DNA from: Streptomyces roseofulvus
Lineage (GTDB): Bacteria; Actinomycetota; Actinomycetes; Streptomycetales; Streptomycetaceae
Length of the DNA stretch: 64,000 nt
Assembly: GCF_039534915.1 (NCBI RefSeq)
Contig: NZ_BAAAWE010000001.1
Span: 6,572,001 to 6,636,000, forward strand
Direction: 5' to 3'
Positions 62,905 to 64,000 of the stretch are shown in pieces. The translations under genes were made by a program, and so were the position numbers. The first letter of the stretch is position 1; the number at the start of each line of letters is the position of its first letter. The notes under the pieces are model-generated. The model did no database searches. It saw nothing but the letters and a program-made list of their open reading frames with translations, and had not been told where the DNA came from.

Positions 62905-64000
62905 TCAGTACCAGCCGTACCGCTCCGCGATCACCGGCAGCCGCTCCGCCACCAGGGCGTGCGCCGCCGTGCGGGGGAGGACGCCGTCGGCCTCGGCCCG
63001 GTCGAGCACCGCGCCCGTCAGCGCCCGCATCGCGCTCCGCACCCGCGCGAACGCCTGGTCCGCGTCGGCCTCGACGTCGCCGAAGAGCGTCCACCACCAC
63101 CAGGCGTTGGTGCAGGAGTTGACCACCACGTCCGGCAGCACCGTGACCCCGCGCGCGGCCAGGGCGGCCTCGGCGTCCGGGAGCACCGGCATGTTCGCCG
63201 CCTCGGCGATCCAGCGGGCCCGGATCCGCCCCTGGTTCGCGGCGTCGATCGCGTACGAGACGGCGGCCGGCACCAGCACCTCCGCGTCGACCGCGAGCCA
63301 CGCGTCCCCGGGCTCCTCCCGGTCGCCGGGGCGCAGCGCCGCCCGGTCCACGGTGCCGTGCCCGTCGCGGGCCGCGATCAGCGCCTCCACGTCGAGCCCG
63401 CCGGGGTTCACCACCGTGCCGCGCACGTCGGCGACCGCGACGACCGTCAGCCCGGCCCGGGCGAGGAACCGGGCGGTCGCCGCGCCCATGGTGCCGAGGC
63501 CCTGCAGGGAGACCCGGGTGCCGGCATGCGGCCGCCCGGCCCGGTCCAGCGCGACCAGCACCGACTCGGCCACCCCGAGCCCCCCGACCAGCGCGTCCAG
63601 TCCGATGCCGTCGACCTCGACGGCGAAGGCGTCCGCGAGCCGCTTCCGGGCCGCGGCCTCGTCCTCCAGGAGCGGGAAGACGGCCTGCACCGAGGAGTCG
63701 AGCCCGGCCTCGGCCATCGCGCGGTCCACCGTCTCCTGGCCGAGCCCCAGGTCCTCCCCGGTGGTCCAGAACCGCTCCACGTACGGCCGCATCGCCCGCA
63801 GGTAGCGGACCAGCACCCCGTACGCCTCGGGGGAGCGCGGATCGCAGTCGATGCCGCCCTTGGCGCCGCCCAGCGGCACGTACCGCGCGGACGGGTCGTA
63901 GTGCAGCGCCTCCTTCATCGTCATCCCCCGGGCCAGCCCGGCGACCTCCTCGGCGGTGCACCCCTCCCGCATCCGCAGCCCGCCGCTGGCCACGCCCCTG
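62905..64000 (-). CDS. Glu/Leu/Phe/Val dehydrogenase family protein (N-terminus cut by window edge)
   Basis: The last 365 codons of an NAD(P)-dependent amino acid dehydrogenase; the N-terminus lies beyond position 64000. Visible features: substrate-binding GMTMKEALHYDPSARYVPLGGAKGGID with the catalytic Lys in GGAKGGI, the NAD-binding GTRVSLQGLGTMGAATARFLARAGLTVVAVADVRG, and a C-terminal PDVVVNSCTNAWWWWTLFGD. Members interconvert glutamate or branched-chain amino acids and keto acids; this one lacks the larger domains of NAD-specific Glu dehydrogenases. The visible half is intact. It is transcribed toward the TetR gene. Confidence 0.85.
   Translation of the reverse strand, partial: RGVASGGLRMREGCTAEEVAGLARGMTMKEALHYDPSARYVPLGGAKGGIDCDPRSPEAYGVLVRYLRAMRPYVERFWTTGEDLGLGQETVDRAMAEAGLDSSVQAVFPLLEDEAAARKRLADAFAVEVDGIGLDALVGGLGVAESVLVALDRAGRPHAGTRVSLQGLGTMGAATARFLARAGLTVVAVADVRGTVVNPGGLDVEALIAARDGHGTVDRAALRPGDREEPGDAWLAVDAEVLVPAAVSYAIDAANQGRIRARWIAEAANMPVLPDAEAALAARGVTVLPDVVVNSCTNAWWWWTLFGDVEADADQAFARVRSAMRALTGAVLDRAEADGVLPRTAAHALVAERLPVIAERYGWY

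Noticed and set aside
1..64000. CRISPR arrays, tRNA/rRNA genes, insertion sequences or prophage
   Set aside because: No regularly spaced repeats, no cloverleaf-like or rRNA sequence, and no transposase or integrase was recognised in any frame.

Overview
The window is a stretch of Streptomyces chromosome. Coding third positions are almost all G or C, genes are packed with ATGA, GTGA and TGATG overlaps, many promoters look leaderless, and the gene order from the SCO6745-family gene through idi and the hopanoid operon to the cupin regulator resembles the SCO673x-SCO677x region of S. coelicolor as I recall it. No insertion sequence, prophage, CRISPR array, tRNA or rRNA gene was seen. Both ends cut through genes.

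Layout. 1-4156: small metabolic and repair genes (YciI-like, SMI1/KNR4-like, endonuclease V, a 46-residue membrane peptide, VOC, RidA) and a trans-acting-enoyl-reductase-like protein. 4323-10127: a beta-oxidation operon (CaiB-type CoA transferase/racemase, acyl-CoA dehydrogenase, thiolase, FadB) behind a promoter with two palindromic operators, followed by a convergent MerR regulator. 10903-12766: a Clp_N/HTH pair with its own operator array, a macrodomain protein and a tail-anchored unknown. 12789-19068: mostly secreted or membrane proteins (sphingomyelinase C, an orphan ATP-synthase-b-like protein, an MpaB-type oxygenase, M1 and M14 metallopeptidases). 19133-32116: D-amino acid oxidase, ABC-F ATPase, a shrunken ComB-like protein, Tex, DJ-1 family regulators, an enoyl-CoA hydratase, HdeD-like membrane protein, HATPase, idi, and a methyltransferase-acetyltransferase fusion behind a short leader ORF.

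32180-39774: a CDF metal exporter, then a compact envelope-polymer locus: a DUF5941/CDP-alcohol phosphotransferase initiated at CTG, a CTP-type nucleotidyltransferase, an sn-glycerol-1-phosphate-dehydrogenase-like enzyme, a second CDP-alcohol phosphotransferase with an altered motif, and a TagGH-like ABC exporter. 39895-50355: a TetR regulator and the hopanoid operon hpnC-hpnD-hpnE-polyprenyl synthase-shc-hpnG-hpnH-hpnO, which makes squalene, cyclises it and adds the C35 side chain. 50444-51258: an XRE-cupin regulator with DUF6126 partner. 52461-52650: a c-di-AMP (ydaO) riboswitch ahead of a LysM/M23 peptidoglycan hydrolase.

54587-59727: the conserved but functionally unexplained STM4011-STM4015 cassette (two radical SAM enzymes, a phosphatase/sulfatase-fold hydrolase, an ATP-grasp enzyme and a leucine-rich-repeat protein), translationally coupled as one operon. 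Divergent from it is a two-gene unit (unknown plus DUF6745) behind a promoter that exactly matches the PafBC-type DNA-damage motif. These two units are the strongest candidates for undescribed biology. The window ends with a SIMPL-domain protein, a TetR regulator and a truncated Glu/Leu/Phe/Val dehydrogenase.
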